A stretch of 64,000 bases of DNA from Martensiomyces pterosporus (Eukaryota; Kickxellomycota; Kickxellomycetes; Kickxellales; Kickxellaceae): NCBI GenBank assembly GCA_025201845.1, contig MU603932.1:189006-253005 (forward strand), written 5' to 3'. Position numbers and translations under genes: made by a program. The notes beneath the pieces were generated by a model, which saw only the letters and a list, made by a program, of their open reading frames with translations, ran no database searches and had not been told where the DNA came from. Position 1 is the first letter of the stretch; every line of letters begins with the position of its first letter. Positions 19,221-29,391 of this stretch are shown in pieces.

Positions 19221-19679
19221 ATGTCTGCCAACCAGGAGCGTTCTTTCATCGCTGTTAAGCCCGACGGTGTCGAGCGCGGTCTTGTCGGAGATATCCTCCG
19301 CCGCTTCGAGGCCCGCGGCTTCAAGATCCTTGCCCTCCAGCTCATCCACCCCACCGCCGAGCTCCTCAAGGAGCACTACAAGGACCTCGCCGACAAGCCC
19401 TTCTTCCCCAAGCTCCTTGCCTACATGCAGTCCGGCCCCGTCGCCGCCTTTGTCATCCAGGGCAAGGGTGCCGTCAAGATCGGCCGCGACATGCTCGGTG
19501 CCACCAACCCCCAGGATTCGGCTCCCGGCACCATCCGTGCTGACTTTGCCCTCGACATTGGCAAGAACGTCTGCCACGGCTCGGACTCGGTTGAGTCTGC
19601 TGAGCGCGAGATTGCTCTGTGGTTCGGCGATGCCATCAAGCCCTACAGCCGCGCCGTCGATGCCGTCATCTACGAGTAA
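19221..19679 (+). CDS. YNK1: Nucleoside diphosphate kinase
   Basis: 152 aa from the ATG at 19221, exactly the family length. It has [17 protein letters not shown], the nucleotide-binding core, and the active-site block NVCHGSDS with the phosphorylated His in CHGSD (about His118). The enzyme equilibrates nucleoside tri- and diphosphates and forms hexamers in the cytosol, with a small mitochondrial pool in yeast. Codon use is strongly biased to C-ending codons compared with its neighbours, fitting high expression. An in-frame upstream ATG at 19089 could add a 44-residue hydrophobic leader; see findings. No intron. Confidence 0.95.
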   Translation: MSANQERSFIAVKPDGVERGLVGDILRRFEARGFKILALQLIHPTAELLKEHYKDLADKPFFPKLLAYMQSGPVAAFVIQGKGAVKIGRDMLGATNPQDSAPGTIRADFALDIGKNVCHGSDSVESAEREIALWFGDAIKPYSRAVDAVIYE

Positions 19680-20123
19680 ATTGTAGACGAGTTGTTTTGT
19701 AGCTCCTGCTCTGAGCTTGCCTTTTGTTTCCGTATATTGTGGAGTAGCTGGAGTCAGTAAACCCCGTAAACCCCCTTTGGATCGCATATTTTGATGAGTG
19801 CTCCTTGACAGTGCTGCCGGGGAGCGCGTATGCTTGTCCCCCAACCCGAGCTCAAGCGGCCCCATGCTCCACGCGTTCTCTGTGGTTCCAGGCAGTGCTG
19901 CTTTCTCTTTTTTTATATTGTCAATCTTGCTCTGCAAGGCAGAAAGCCACGCCTTGAAGCACGAGGAGGGGCCATAACAAGACCTGGCGACGCCCCAGTC
20001 ATACTCAGCCGTGCATGCCTGCGGCCAGCACGCACGCGCACAAAACCACCCTTCTTTCCCACACCCCTTTCTGCTTCGATCCAGGGTATACAGGCACCGG
20101 CATATCCCATTGCATAAGAAAGA
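19680..20123. other. Intergenic region NDK to RWDD1/GIR2
   Basis: A 444-bp tandem spacer. It includes a T-rich run (tctcttttttta) near 19907, perhaps in the 3' region of NDK or the promoter of the next gene. No gene seen. Confidence 0.35.
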
Positions 20124-20858
20124 ATGTCTGACGACCACTACGCAGAGGAGCAGCGCAGCGAAGTCGACATCCTGCAGTCGATTTATCCGACAGAATTCGA
20201 GGAGATCTCACAAGATCCATACAAATTCTCGATCGCGGTAGCCGTCGACGATGACGACGACATTCCAGCATGCTGCCTCAGTCTGACAGTTGAATACACA
20301 GCGACATACCCCGACGAGTTGCCCAACTTTGAGATCAGCGCTGAGGAGAGCGAGAACGAGGTTTCGATCAGCGATGGTGATGTCGAGGAGTTCACCGCAA
20401 AGACGCGCGAGATCGGCGAGGAGAGCTTGGGCATGGCCATGGTATTCAACATGGCGATGAACCTGAAGGAGCTTGCGGTCCAGCGGCTGTCAGAGAAAGT
20501 CGAGGCCGTGAAAAAGCGCGAAGAGGAGCGGATCCAGAAGGAGATCGAGGCTGATCAGAAAAAGTTCATCGGCACACGCGTCACCAGAGCTAGCTTCCTC
20601 GAGTGGAAGGAGGGGTTCGACAAGGACATGAATGTGCATATGACCAAGCTCGCTGCTGAGGCCAACGATGAGCGGTCGGCAAGCAAGCGCGGTGCCGATA
20701 GCAAAAAGGGCGATAGGCTGACAGGGCGCCAGCTGTTCGAGCAGGACAAGTCGCTGGCCCAGTCCGATGCCAGGTTCATCAGCGAAGGGGATGTGTCGGT
20801 GGATGCATCGCTGTTTGAGAAGGAGGAAACCCTTTCGGATGACAGCGACGATGAGTGA
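20124..20858 (+). CDS. GIR2: RWD-domain protein, RWDD1/GIR2 (DFRP2) type
   Basis: 244 aa. An N-terminal RWD domain (about 8-115) opens with QRSEVDILQSIYPTEFEE and contains the YPDELPNFEI motif. A coiled coil follows (about 122-155, KVEAVKKREEERIQKEIE), then the DFRP-type segment ending in GRQLFEQDKSL and an acidic C-terminus (SDDSDDE). Gir2/RWDD1 binds the translation-associated GTPase Rbg2/DRG2 and also Gcn1 through the RWD domain, damping Gcn2 activation. Length and domain order fit well. No intron. Confidence 0.9.
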   Translation: MSDDHYAEEQRSEVDILQSIYPTEFEEISQDPYKFSIAVAVDDDDDIPACCLSLTVEYTATYPDELPNFEISAEESENEVSISDGDVEEFTAKTREIGEESLGMAMVFNMAMNLKELAVQRLSEKVEAVKKREEERIQKEIEADQKKFIGTRVTRASFLEWKEGFDKDMNVHMTKLAAEANDERSASKRGADSKKGDRLTGRQLFEQDKSLAQSDARFISEGDVSVDASLFEKEETLSDDSDDE

Positions 20859-21164
20859 GGCAGCCGGAGTGTGGCGACGACATCGCTGTCGCTGTCGCCA
20901 TCGCATATGAGTTTGCACCGTGGGAGGTATAGAGGTGCTGCTGAGTAGACCCGGTGCACATACTTGCTTTCAGTAATGCGTATCAGCACAACAACAAACA
21001 GCAACAGCAGCAATGGCAGCGACAAAAGTAACGTGTTCAGCGGACAAGTACCAGAAAATGAAACACCACTGAGTTAGAGCGGCGCAAAGACCCCGAAGAG
21101 CGGAGCATGCGCTTGAAGCGAGCTGAGGCAGAGCTCAGTGGGCTGGCATGTGCAGCAGCACCAA

Positions 21165-21591
21165 GCCGCACAGCTCCTCGCAGAGGGATGCTGGCTTCAA
21201 GTGGAGAGGAAGGTGCGTGCTGGGCGAGTAGGGGAAGAGCACGGAAGCGATGACAGCCAATTTGGCTCATCAGCACGCACGCCCGCATCTTCACGTGCTT
21301 CGGTATGCTATGGCTGATTGCGCTCTAGTGGGGCTGGAGTGCCAGCCGTTTTCTTGCATCACCCCCAAGCTGGCCCACACAGGGCGCTTCCTTGTCGCCT
21401 GCGACACAAGCACGCCCCTCTCTTTCTCTCTGCTCTGTTCTTTTTTTAACACCATATATCTACTCGGCACATATACACTCGGGCCTTGTCTGCAGACAGA
21501 GCCTCTCACCCTTTCCCTTCTGCGCCAAAAGGCCTAGCCAAGCATCAGCTGTCTATTGCTAGTTTTCGCACGCCTGTGGAGCTTCCTTAAT
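21165..21591 (+). repeat. Direct repeat, copy 1 (left of gap)
   Basis: A 427-bp block nearly identical to 21602-22027. The differences seen are aagctggccc/aagctagccc, gttctttt/gctctttt and one T in a homopolymer. Both copies begin gccgcacagctcctcg and end gagcttccttaat. Confidence 0.9.
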
Positions 21592-21601
21592 NNNNNNNNN
21601 N
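21592..21601. other. Assembly gap (10 N)
   Basis: Ten unresolved bases exactly between the two repeat copies, typical of a scaffolding gap of arbitrary length. Confidence 0.98.
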
Positions 21602-22027
21602 GCCGCACAGCTCCTCGCAGAGGGATGCTGGCTTCAAGTGGAGAGGAAGGTGCGTGCTGGGCGAGTAGGGGAAGAGCACGGAAGCGATGACAGCCAATTT
21701 GGCTCATCAGCACGCACGCCCGCATCTTCACGTGCTTCGGTATGCTATGGCTGATTGCGCTCTAGTGGGGCTGGAGTGCCAGCCGTTTTCTTGCATCACC
21801 CCCAAGCTAGCCCACACAGGGCGCTTCCTTGTCGCCTGCGACACAAGCACGCCCCTCTCTTTCTCTCTGCTCTGCTCTTTTTTAACACCATATATCTACT
21901 CGGCACATATACACTCGGGCCTTGTCTGCAGACAGAGCCTCTCACCCTTTCCCTTCTGCGCCAAAAGGCCTAGCCAAGCATCAGCTGTCTATTGCTAGTT
22001 TTCGCACGCCTGTGGAGCTTCCTTAAT
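21602..22027 (+). repeat. Direct repeat, copy 2 (right of gap)
   Basis: A 426-bp copy of 21165-21591. It may be a true tandem duplication or, more likely, the same locus placed on both contig ends (allelic or overlapping contigs). Confidence 0.9.
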
Positions 22028-22395
22028 CGGAACACCCCTGTCCCCGTGGAAAAAAACAACCTTCTTCCCCTTTCGCCAGCCATACTCTCTTGTCCACGCC
22101 TTCTCTATCGCGCTTGTACTTTTACCTGGCCTTGTCATATCCTATTCTCTCTGGCCTGTGTGCTTGTTTCTGAGCCTGTGCTGAAGCGGCGACTCCCAGG
22201 CACCACGCGCTCATTCACCTTGCTTCGCTTGCTCCTACAAAAGAGCTGCACTACTCTGACGACAGTGTTCTCCGTTTTCTGGCGACGCACACAGCTACCA
22301 ACCGGCAGATACTCTTCTTCCCCGCCTCTGGCCAGTGCTTCACGACGCATATACACAGTCCGCCTCTCTTGGCAAACGAGCATTTGGCAGCTATA

Positions 22396-22863
22396 ATGGA
22401 GAACGAGACGAAACCGCTTGTATCGGCGATCGCCGGCTCCGAAGATGCAGCTTCCTTCCAGCAGCAGCATCTGGTGTCAGGCGTAGTAGTACCCACAGTA
22501 GAGTCCCTAGCCACGCCGATGGTTCACTCTACACCCGACAGCTTTAGCCCGCCCAGCACAGCAGCGGCAGCGTCGGCAGCACCCGGAAAGCCCACAAAAA
22601 AATCCAACCGCGTAACACGAGTAACAAAGAAGAAAGGCGAGCTCCTGACAGAGGATGAGAAGAAAGCAAACCACATTGCTTCCGAGCAAAAGCGTCGGCA
22701 GAATATCCGCACGGGATACGACCAGCTGATCCAGATTGTGCCGACCTTGACGCCGTCGCAGCGCAGCGAGGCATTGATACTGCAAAAGACCGTCGAGTAC
22801 ATCAAATACCTGCTGATGGAGCGAGAAATACTAGAGGGACAGCTCAAAGAGGCCAACCGGTAG
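22396..22863 (+). CDS. bHLH transcription factor (MLX/INO4-like)
   Basis: 155 aa. The C-terminal half is a basic helix-loop-helix domain: basic region KKANHIASEQKRRQNI with His93, Glu97 and Arg101 (the H-E-R set that reads CACGTG-type E-boxes), helix 1, a loop with TPSQR, and helix 2 EALILQKTVEYIKYLLMEREI running into a short zipper-like helix. The N-terminus is a low-complexity Ser/Ala/Pro region. Ino4 and Mlx are close in size and layout and work as heterodimer partners, here possibly for lipid or carbohydrate genes. The exact orthologue is not settled. The ATG at 22396 is used because the upstream extension lacks an ATG. Confidence 0.85.
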   Translation: MENETKPLVSAIAGSEDAASFQQQHLVSGVVVPTVESLATPMVHSTPDSFSPPSTAAAASAAPGKPTKKSNRVTRVTKKKGELLTEDEKKANHIASEQKRRQNIRTGYDQLIQIVPTLTPSQRSEALILQKTVEYIKYLLMEREILEGQLKEANR

Positions 22864-23321
22864 TAGGGAGATGTCTCCCCCATGCTGCGAACGCACCCAG
22901 CGACATTTTGATATCGACAGCCCTTTGGCTACCCGCTGCTGCCCAGTCCCTTTTCTCATCTCTCCATTGCTGCGCCCTGGAAAGATCCATAGCGGCTGGC
23001 TTAGACACTAGTGTACCATTTCATTATTTCCCATTCGTGTTCTTTGCGACAAACACACCTCAAAATAGCAAAAGGCCTCCACTTGGTTCAGGCGGTGTTC
23101 TGCTTGAGTAGCGATGGATGGGATGGGGGATGTATTCACAAGTGCCAGCTTACAGTATAAACAACAACGAAAAAAAAGAACCAGAAACATAAACAGCCAG
23201 CAGTGGTAGGTGAGGAAGAGGTATGTGGAGAGATGTATGAGGCGGTGTTTACATGTGCCGTGCCGTGGTGCCGTGCTATTTTATACACCCACAAATGCTG
23301 TGGCCGGGGAAAGAGAGGCGC
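22864..23321. other. Convergent 3' region, bHLH and cyclin genes
   Basis: A 458-bp spacer between tail-to-tail genes. It holds an A-rich run (caacaacgaaaaaaaagaacc) near 23160. Probably UTRs and terminators; no gene seen. Confidence 0.4.
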
Positions 23322-23864
23322 CTAGATAGAGCCAGAACCAAGGTCGATGCTGAGCTTTTCGGCGTAGTGGCGAATCTCCTCAGCCGAGACAAACAGGTTG
23401 AAGCCCAGGAACTTGAGCAGCGCCCTTTCCATCGCACAGATCTCTCTCTGCTGGAACAGCCCGCCCGATGCCCCGACCAGGCTCTTGGCGACCACGGAGT
23501 GGTCTGACCAGTACTTGTCAGCAAGCAGCAGAGCAGACAGGAAAATGCGGTACGGCGTGTCTGCGGTTCCCGTCGCTGACTTTGGCAGGCGACTGCCGAG
23601 GCGCTCAACGTAAATCAAGGCGGTTACCAAAACTGCAGGCTTGATGCTGAGCGATGCCGTGATGCTGTGCACAAACACCTCGATTGTTGGGAGCGTTTGC
23701 GACGCCGGGATGATGTGGGCAAAGTTGGAGCGCAGACTGGTGCCCTGGGCCAGCTGGTCCGTCGTGCGCATCAGCGACCTGAGCGACCAGGCGGTGGTAC
23801 GCAAGAGCTGGTCATTAGTGCCAAGCTGGACTGGCTCGTGAACGGCGGCGACTGCTGCTGACAT
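23322..23864 (-). CDS. Cyclin, PCL/PHO80 type
   Basis: 180 aa from the ATG at 23864. The cyclin-box core contains FVHSITASLSIKPAVLVTALIYVERL, then YRIFLSALLLADKYWSDHSV and REICAMERALLKFLGFNLFVS, the typical pattern of Pho85-partner cyclins (Pcl/Pho80, Pfam Cyclin PF08613). Such cyclins bind a Pho85/CDK5-type kinase in nutrient, polarity or cell-cycle control; which of these is not visible. Only a short N-terminal extension precedes the box and no destruction motif is seen. A TATA-like box lies about 200 bp upstream. Confidence 0.87.
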   Translation of the reverse strand: MSAAVAAVHEPVQLGTNDQLLRTTAWSLRSLMRTTDQLAQGTSLRSNFAHIIPASQTLPTIEVFVHSITASLSIKPAVLVTALIYVERLGSRLPKSATGTADTPYRIFLSALLLADKYWSDHSVVAKSLVGASGGLFQQREICAMERALLKFLGFNLFVSAEEIRHYAEKLSIDLGSGSI

Positions 23865-24066
23865 GATCAATTAAGCGGCGGCGCAGTGCGATGCAAAAAT
23901 GCTGGTTGGAGTTGGTTGAAATTGTCCAGGGAAATGGTGTAGAGAAATGAGAAGGCACGAGAAGAGAGGTGGAGTAAAGCGAGTGCTTTCGAGTACGCTG
24001 AGCTACGCCGTGTGGGTGCCAGTGCCTTGAGATGGAAGGACGCAGCAGCGCCCTGCCAGCCCCGCG

Positions 24067-24074
24067 ATTATATA
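24067..24074 (-). promoter_or_regulatory. TATA-like box of the cyclin gene
   Basis: On the minus strand TATATAAT, about 203 bp upstream of the cyclin ATG at 23864. Confidence 0.4.
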
Positions 24075-26362
24075 GGCGATCTCGCTTTATCCCTTCAAGA
24101 CCACAACAAGCGGCCAAGACAGAAGGGGAAAAGAACAACAAAGTCGCGCTGGCCAATCACCCGCCCTGCCGCCGATAGACTATGAGCCTATTCTCACCCT
24201 AGCGCCATTCTTTTCTTTTGCCCCCAAATTCAAGCAAGGGGCACTTGCGGCTTTCTTGTCCTCCATTGACAGACACCAAAAAAGCCGGCCACCCGCTTTG
24301 CCGCTCTCGTCACTGTGGAGAAAAGGCTGAAAGGTGTGTGGGACAGTGAGAGGAGGCAGGCAGGCAGGCAGGCGCCCTTCCGTCGCCACCAACAGCACCA
24401 CACTCGCTGCCAGCGTCTGTATGCCCTGCTGCTGTGCTTGTAGCAGCAGCGCCCTTTTTCCTGTTCCATGTGAAAGTGCGACGGCATTTCATGTACGATA
24501 TGCCTTGCGCTTTGCGCGCACAGCGCAAAGTGCTTATAAGCAATAATCCTGCAACCACGATTGGCCTTTCTCACTGCCTCGTCTCGTGTAAAGTGGTGGC
24601 TATATGTGCCTCACCCTCCCTCGTTGCCGACGTGTTGACCGCATGGAGGCTTTAGACTGCGGCGAATGCCCAGCACAAGAGCCGCCTTATACCCTGGTTG
24701 CGACAAGGGACGCTGCGAGACATGGCGTGCGGGCGTTTTTGCAATAAAAACTTCCGCATCGCCTCTGCTACCAGATAGTGGAGATGGCAGAGATAAGGCC
24801 ACTCTGTTTTCATGTAAGCGACAAGTGCACACACAACTACAAGCGACACGCAGCGGGCAGGCATGCTCCAGAATTTAGAACAGCGCCCCTTCGTCTCCCC
24901 GCCTTCTCTTGCCGCCTTTTTCGCTGTGTGCTAATGTAAATGCATTGCGCGTCCCTCTCCTCTCAGAGCCACAAAGCCAAGCACTATTCCTTGAGCAGAT
25001 CACCAGAGATTCCTGCGAATAGCACCTCAACGCCAGCTCATGTGCTGACCAGCCTTCTCGTTGCCGCGAAACCCTCACAGTGCAGCTGGGGCCAGCGAAG
25101 AATGAGCTGCCTAAGCTCCAATCCTGCCTATTCATCGCCACCATCATTTTAGCGCACCTCCATTTCGAGAGACGTGCCAGAAGTTGGGGGAGAGGAGCAC
25201 CTCATATTAACCTCTCCCTCCGCCACTCTTTTGGGGACGAGCGAAAATATGGAAGCTAGCAGCACTAGTCTTTCGCCAAGCCATGCGTCACACAGCTGCT
25301 GAACAAAGCGGGGCACTACTCATTAGCTCCGCAGTCCGGATAGGCAGGACCCACTACTGGTTGTAATGCGCAGGAGCCAATGGGAGCCCATGGGCCCTCC
25401 AGCTCTTGACCCAGGATGTAGTGGATCGTTGTGGAGGCTATATTTAGCGCTGCACCTAGTGATCTGCTGTGAGCCTTGAACGCAGCACACCCGCTGACGT
25501 CGTATTAGCAGTGCACAAGCAAATGGATGGACGGGGCGGTGGCTGTGGACCATATACCATGGCAGCGACGATGACAGCAATTCGACGATGGTACAGCACA
25601 GCCACATGAAGAGAGTGTGCATTGCTCGCTCGGTGTTCGCATTGAATGCTCACCCATGTTACTTGGCAGTTTGGCCAGCTGAGTCGCAGGTTTTGTGGAT
25701 ACCATTATCCTATTTTCACACTGCCTTGCTTTCCTCTGTCTTTGCTTGGCAAGTGCAGACAAATGCAGCATGGGTGGTAGTCATTTACCTCGCCCACGCT
25801 CTACACTGACTGCACTTGCTGCCACGCACTGATACAGGTTGCATTTTACCTGCTCTCCTACACAGAGCTTTAAGCTGGACAAGCGGGTGGGCCAGTGGCT
25901 CAGGTCCATCGCCCCGCTGCCCACTCGCGCATGCTTGACACGCATTGCTGCCACGGGAAAGGAATAGCAGGCTGTCATCATGGCAGGCCACCACCGCAAT
26001 TTCGGTGTCACTCGTAGCAAACGATTTGCAGTTCAACAGGAGCAGATACCGTAGCTCCATAAAGCTGTCTCTTCCTGTTTGCCATCCCTGAGTAGCGAGG
26101 TTGTGTGTTTGAAATATGTACACAAAAGCAAGGCAATCGAAGCATTTCTATGTGGCACGGGTTGCGACATTGTCCATGCCACCTACAGCGACACAGGGCA
26201 GCAGCAGCTCCTGCTCAGCTGAACAAGGGGTAGCGTGTGGCACATTGTGCATTAGTGGTGCTGAGCTATAGCCATGTAAACAGGCCCAATTAATGTATGT
26301 GCTTCGTCCCAAAGTCAATTATCACTCACATCTCCCAGAGCGGCGCACAGTTGCGTGTTCTG

Positions 26363-26368
26363 TATAAA
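26363..26368 (+). promoter_or_regulatory. TATA-like box of the sugar carrier gene
   Basis: TATAAA within tgtataaaca, about 110 bp upstream of the ATG at 26479. Confidence 0.4.
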
Positions 26369-26478
26369 CAGCAAAAAGCTGGCACCATTTCTCTCCACTG
26401 CCGCCCCTTTTCAAGCTCAACTTTCAGCGGTTTGCCAACAGCTTACACCATTGATTGCCTCTACTTCACATTGACAGC

Positions 26479-27960
26479 ATGCCAGCAGCCTATGTTTCTG
26501 ATTTCGACTCGCAGTCTCTTGGAATAACCTCCAACCAGCTGTTCTGTGCCCTGGTTGGTGCTCTTGGCAGCGTAAATTTTGGATGGAATATCGGGGTGAC
26601 CAACGTCCCAGGGGATGTCATCACCAAATGTGTAACGGGCCCCAGGCATTTTGATGAACGACTTCCTTCGTGTATTCCCATGAACGACACCACCTGGGGC
26701 ATCGTTGTAGGCTGCCTGGCGCTGGGGTCGATGATTGGAGCCCTATCAAGCACGCCGTTTTCAAACCGCTATGGCAGAAGGGCCGTTTTGATCTGGTCAA
26801 ACACATTTGCCATAGCCGGAGCCCTGATATTCTCGTTAGCCACCGATCTCGCCATGCTCATTGTAGGACGCGTGCTGATCGGCATTGCAGTCGGCGCAGC
26901 AAACGGCACCTTCACCACATATGTCGTGGAGATTTCGACACCAAAGGCACGGAACACGCTTGGCGCAATGACCCAGATGGCGATTGCCTTTGGAATCATG
27001 CTGTCGCAAACGGTCTCGTTAGGAATGTCCCGCCCCCCAGTATGGCGGGTGCTCTTTGCCGCCACAGGTGTTCTCTCCATGATTTCGATGGCCGCGCTAA
27101 CGCGCTGTGTCGAGTCTCCTAGATGGCTGCTAATGCACCACCGCACCGGGGAGGCGCGGCATGCACTGGAGCAGCTGCGCAGAGGCGCAGACTGTACGAT
27201 TGAGTTCGAAAAGATGGTCGGTGATGCCCAAGAAGAAATGGGGAGCCATGCATACAGCGCAAGCATCACGGACGTGCTACTGGGACGCACCCCCGATAAC
27301 CTGCGGCACCAGCTGATGGTGGTCGCAGCAATGATGATCTTACAACAAGGCAGCGGCATCTGCGCCGTGTCCTTCTACTCAACCAGCATCTTTGAACTCG
27401 TAACAAACGACAACCCCGCCAGTGTGCCAACCATGGCTCAGGTCCTGACAGCCATTCTCGCCATTGTTGCCGCAGTCATGACGTTCGTCGGAATGATGCT
27501 AGCTGGCTACCTCGGCCGGCGCACACTGATGCTTGTATCACATGGCGCAATGGGGGCATCCTGCCTGCTCATTTCCATCGGGAGCATCAAGGGAGTTGCC
27601 ATGCTGACTATTGCCATGGTGTTTGTCTACTACTCCTTCTTTGTCATTGGCTCGGGTCCGATCCCCTGGCTGACATGCAGCGAGCTAACACCGACATACG
27701 CCGTTGCAGCCTTCAGCGCCATTGGTGGCAGCATCAACTACATCCTCATATTCACTGTTGGGCTTGGCTTTGCGCCGATGCAAGCAGCGCTAGGCAGCTA
27801 CACCTTCCTCCTCTTTGCTGCCATTAACTTTTTCGGGTTCTTCTTCTGCCTGCTCTTCCTCCCCGAGACCAAGGACCACTGCACCGCCGATGTTGTTCGA
27901 ACGCACTCTGTTGGCATTCACAGCGTCCTCAAGGCACAGTATCGCATCACGAAGGGGTGA
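26479..27960 (+). CDS. MFS sugar transporter, GLUT-like (paralogue 1)
   Basis: 493 aa with 12 predicted membrane helices. Major-facilitator sugar-porter motifs: NRYGRRAVL after helix 2, GRVLIGIAVGAANGT in helix 4, ESPRWLL before the central loop, GYLGRRTLML after helix 8 and LPETKD after helix 12. Extracellular loop 1 holds cysteines (KCVTGPRHF, PSCIPMNDT). The opening resembles animal GLUT2/3 (GALGSVNFGWNIGV), so hexose facilitation is likely, but no substrate residue test was possible. The C-terminus VRTHSVGIHSVLKAQYR is shared with the paralogue at 54857-56320. The ATG at 26479 is chosen by alignment with that paralogue. No intron. Confidence 0.88.
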   Translation: MPAAYVSDFDSQSLGITSNQLFCALVGALGSVNFGWNIGVTNVPGDVITKCVTGPRHFDERLPSCIPMNDTTWGIVVGCLALGSMIGALSSTPFSNRYGRRAVLIWSNTFAIAGALIFSLATDLAMLIVGRVLIGIAVGAANGTFTTYVVEISTPKARNTLGAMTQMAIAFGIMLSQTVSLGMSRPPVWRVLFAATGVLSMISMAALTRCVESPRWLLMHHRTGEARHALEQLRRGADCTIEFEKMVGDAQEEMGSHAYSASITDVLLGRTPDNLRHQLMVVAAMMILQQGSGICAVSFYSTSIFELVTNDNPASVPTMAQVLTAILAIVAAVMTFVGMMLAGYLGRRTLMLVSHGAMGASCLLISIGSIKGVAMLTIAMVFVYYSFFVIGSGPIPWLTCSELTPTYAVAAFSAIGGSINYILIFTVGLGFAPMQAALGSYTFLLFAAINFFGFFFCLLFLPETKDHCTADVVRTHSVGIHSVLKAQYRITKG

Positions 27961-28165
27961 TGACATGAAGCCATGTGTGGTGATGCTGGTTCGCGACTCG
28001 GTTCGCCGTGAAAGCATGCCATTTTGATCCCTGCTTTTTCTTTCTTTTTTTTTTTGCTGGCTGCAAAGTTTTTGGTGTTGGCGATGTGCAACCGTCGCTT
28101 TTCTGCTTTGCCAACTCGTTTGCTCGGCTTTACATTACACCTTTTCCTTTAAAAAGAACGGAGTC

Positions 28166-29296
28166 ATGGGTTCACGCAAGGAAAATGCGGATGCTCCGTC
28201 CGCTGAGGAGCGCCGGGCTCAAAAGGCTGCTAAGAAAGCCGAAAAGCAGGCAAAGAAGGAAGCAAAGAAGCTGGCAAAGGCCAAGGCCAGGGAAGCTGAC
28301 GCAGCCAGAGTAATCGAAGAGCCTAAACCCAGCAGCGAAACGGCAAATAGCGATGAAGCAGCGCCAAAGGAAAAGAGTGAGAAAAAGGAGAAGAAGCGGT
28401 CAGAGTGGGGCGTGTGGATCGGAAACCTGCCGTTCTCCACGACCAAGGAGGACATTGCAGAGTTCTTCAAGCCCTGCGGCGGCACTATCACGCGAGTCAA
28501 CCTGCCGAAGAAGAACGGCAAGATCAGCGGGTTTGCCTATGTTGACTTTGACTCTGAGAGCCCAATGAACCTGGCACTGGCGTATTCGGAGCAAAAGATA
28601 GGTGGGCGCGCTGTGCTGATCAAGAACGCCAACGATTTTACAAAGACAGGCATGCCAAGTCGTGTCGCACCCAAAATCAAGGAGGCAGAGAAGGCTGGCG
28701 AAGGCGACGACGATAAGAGCGCGGGCCGGGATAAGAAGGCGCCTAAGAGGTCAAAGAACGATCCTAGCCCTACCCTCTTTGTTGGCAACCTGGGATTCAA
28801 CACAACAAAGGCAGCCCTCAAGGCGATCTTCCGGCCCTTCGGAGACATTGCTGGTGTGCGCATAGCCACATTCGAAGACAACCCAGAAAAGTGCAAGGGG
28901 TTCGCTTACATCGACTTTGTGTACACCGATGACGCTACCAGAGCGATGGCGTCGCCAGACACCAAAAACATCGGCGGCCGCCGCACACGCATCGAGTATG
29001 CTGGTGAGCTTGCCACACGCAAGGGTCGCCCATGGGAATTCGACTCCCACACAGCACCACCAAACCCCAAGAAGCGGCCCTTCAAATCAGATGGCCAGGA
29101 CGGAAAGGGCGGCGCGGATGAGAACGAGAGCCACCCTGATGATGGCGGTGTTCATTCGGACAGGCGCTCAGCTGATCGTGGGCCAAGAGCCGATAAGAGC
29201 AAGTCGCGCAAGCTCAACACAGACAATATGGCGGAAACCAAGTTGCAAGGTCTGACTGTCGAGTTTGAGGGGAAGAAGATCACCTTTGGAGACTAG
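28166..29296 (+). CDS. NOP13: Two-RRM nucleolar RNA-binding protein, NOP13-like
   Basis: 376 aa. The N-terminal 80 residues are Lys/Ala/Glu-rich (AAKKAEKQAKKEAKKLAKAK). RRM1 is at about 82-156 (RNP2 VWIGNLPF, RNP1 SGFAYVDF) and RRM2 at about 203-282 (RNP2 LFVGNLGF, RNP1 KGFAYIDF), with a Lys-rich linker between. After RRM2 comes the GRPWEFD motif and a charged tail ending KLQGLTVEFEGKKITFGD. This order fits yeast Nop13 (and the related Nop12), which associate with pre-60S particles in nucleoli. The start at 28166 follows a short A-rich leader. No intron. Confidence 0.86.
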   Translation: MGSRKENADAPSAEERRAQKAAKKAEKQAKKEAKKLAKAKAREADAARVIEEPKPSSETANSDEAAPKEKSEKKEKKRSEWGVWIGNLPFSTTKEDIAEFFKPCGGTITRVNLPKKNGKISGFAYVDFDSESPMNLALAYSEQKIGGRAVLIKNANDFTKTGMPSRVAPKIKEAEKAGEGDDDKSAGRDKKAPKRSKNDPSPTLFVGNLGFNTTKAALKAIFRPFGDIAGVRIATFEDNPEKCKGFAYIDFVYTDDATRAMASPDTKNIGGRRTRIEYAGELATRKGRPWEFDSHTAPPNPKKRPFKSDGQDGKGGADENESHPDDGGVHSDRRSADRGPRADKSKSRKLNTDNMAETKLQGLTVEFEGKKITFGD

Positions 29297-29391
29297 TCGT
29301 TTACACATGCACGCCGCTGCTGCTTAAAGTTAACACCAAATGGCAGCTGTATTCAATAATGGACAACAAGAAGCATGGCGTGTATGTGGAT

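Larger units (their letters stand above)
20859..22395. other. Intergenic region with assembly gap, upstream of bHLH gene
   Basis: About 1.5 kb. It is dominated by two near-identical copies of the same sequence around a run of 10 N. The rest is a C/T-rich leader before the bHLH ATG. No credible gene was found; the repeated short frames are copies of one another. Confidence 0.6.
23865..26478. other. 2.6-kb gene-free divergent region, cyclin / sugar carrier
   Basis: The longest stretch without a recognisable gene in the window. Frames up to about 115 codons exist on both strands, but their translations are Cys/His/Ser-rich and look like noise. It holds a (caggcagg)n run near 24355 and TATA-like boxes for both flanking genes. 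No tRNA-like B-box or ncRNA was recognised. Confidence 0.45.
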
